A stretch of DNA of 6,035 nt from Candidatus Thorarchaeota archaeon MP11T_1 (GTDB lineage: Archaea > Asgardarchaeota > Thorarchaeia > Thorarchaeales > Thorarchaeaceae), in NCBI GenBank assembly GCA_002825515.1, contig PJET01000234.1, forward strand, positions 1 to 6,035, in the 5' to 3' direction. Both the position numbers and the translations under genes were made by a program. The notes under the pieces were generated by a model that saw only the letters and a list, made by a program, of their open reading frames with translations, made no database searches and was not told where the DNA came from. Below, piece after piece: positions 6,003-6,035 of the stretch (position 1 is the stretch's first letter; each line of letters opens with the position of its first letter).

Positions 6003-6035
6003 GGCTTCAGTTTCCCAATCTGAATCGTTTGCCCC

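Overview
This is a gene-dense stretch of moderate GC that is almost certainly archaeal. The evidence is the gene set HMG-CoA synthase / thiolase / DUF35 OB-fold protein, the archaeal-type promoters (TATA-like boxes about 25 bases before short leaders), the strong Shine-Dalgarno sites, and the archaeal style of the AsnB-like and AbrB-like proteins. An Asgard-type lineage is possible, but that is only an impression from protein flavour.

Layout. At 1-300 (+) is the C-terminal end of a calcineurin-like phosphoesterase. Converging on it with a 2-base gap is a minus-strand operon, read from 2957 down to 303: HMG-CoA synthase, acetoacetyl-CoA thiolase, and a zinc-ribbon/OB-fold DUF35 protein. Together these are the first two enzymes of the mevalonate (isoprenoid lipid) pathway plus the scaffold protein that joins them in archaea. 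The DUF35 reading frame has no usable start codon. It continues in the same frame directly after the thiolase TGA, while an ATG overlapping that TGA lies one frame away, so a one-base frameshift in or near a G or A run is likely.

A 298-base gap (2958-3255) carries the operon promoter and otherwise shows no convincing gene. At 3256-3447 (+) is a small ThiS/MoaD-type beta-grasp (ubiquitin-like) protein ending in Gly-Gly. Its last 24 bases overlap, tail to tail, the end of a 506-residue asparagine-synthetase-like protein (minus strand). That protein has an intact PP-loop ATP site, but its N-terminal amidotransferase domain has lost the catalytic Cys2 (Met-Ala-Gly in place of Met-Cys-Gly). Five bases upstream, in the same operon, lies a 132-residue protein with an AbrB-like N-terminus and an ACT-like C-terminus, a plausible ligand-sensing regulator of the synthetase. 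It has its own promoter. The window ends in an unrecognised protein (5439 to 6002 or beyond the edge, minus strand).

The most interesting points are the thiolase/DUF35 junction, the AsnB-like enzyme without a glutaminase nucleophile beside an AbrB-ACT protein, and the Gly-Gly ubiquitin-like protein that overlaps the AsnB-like gene and seems to lack its first beta strand.
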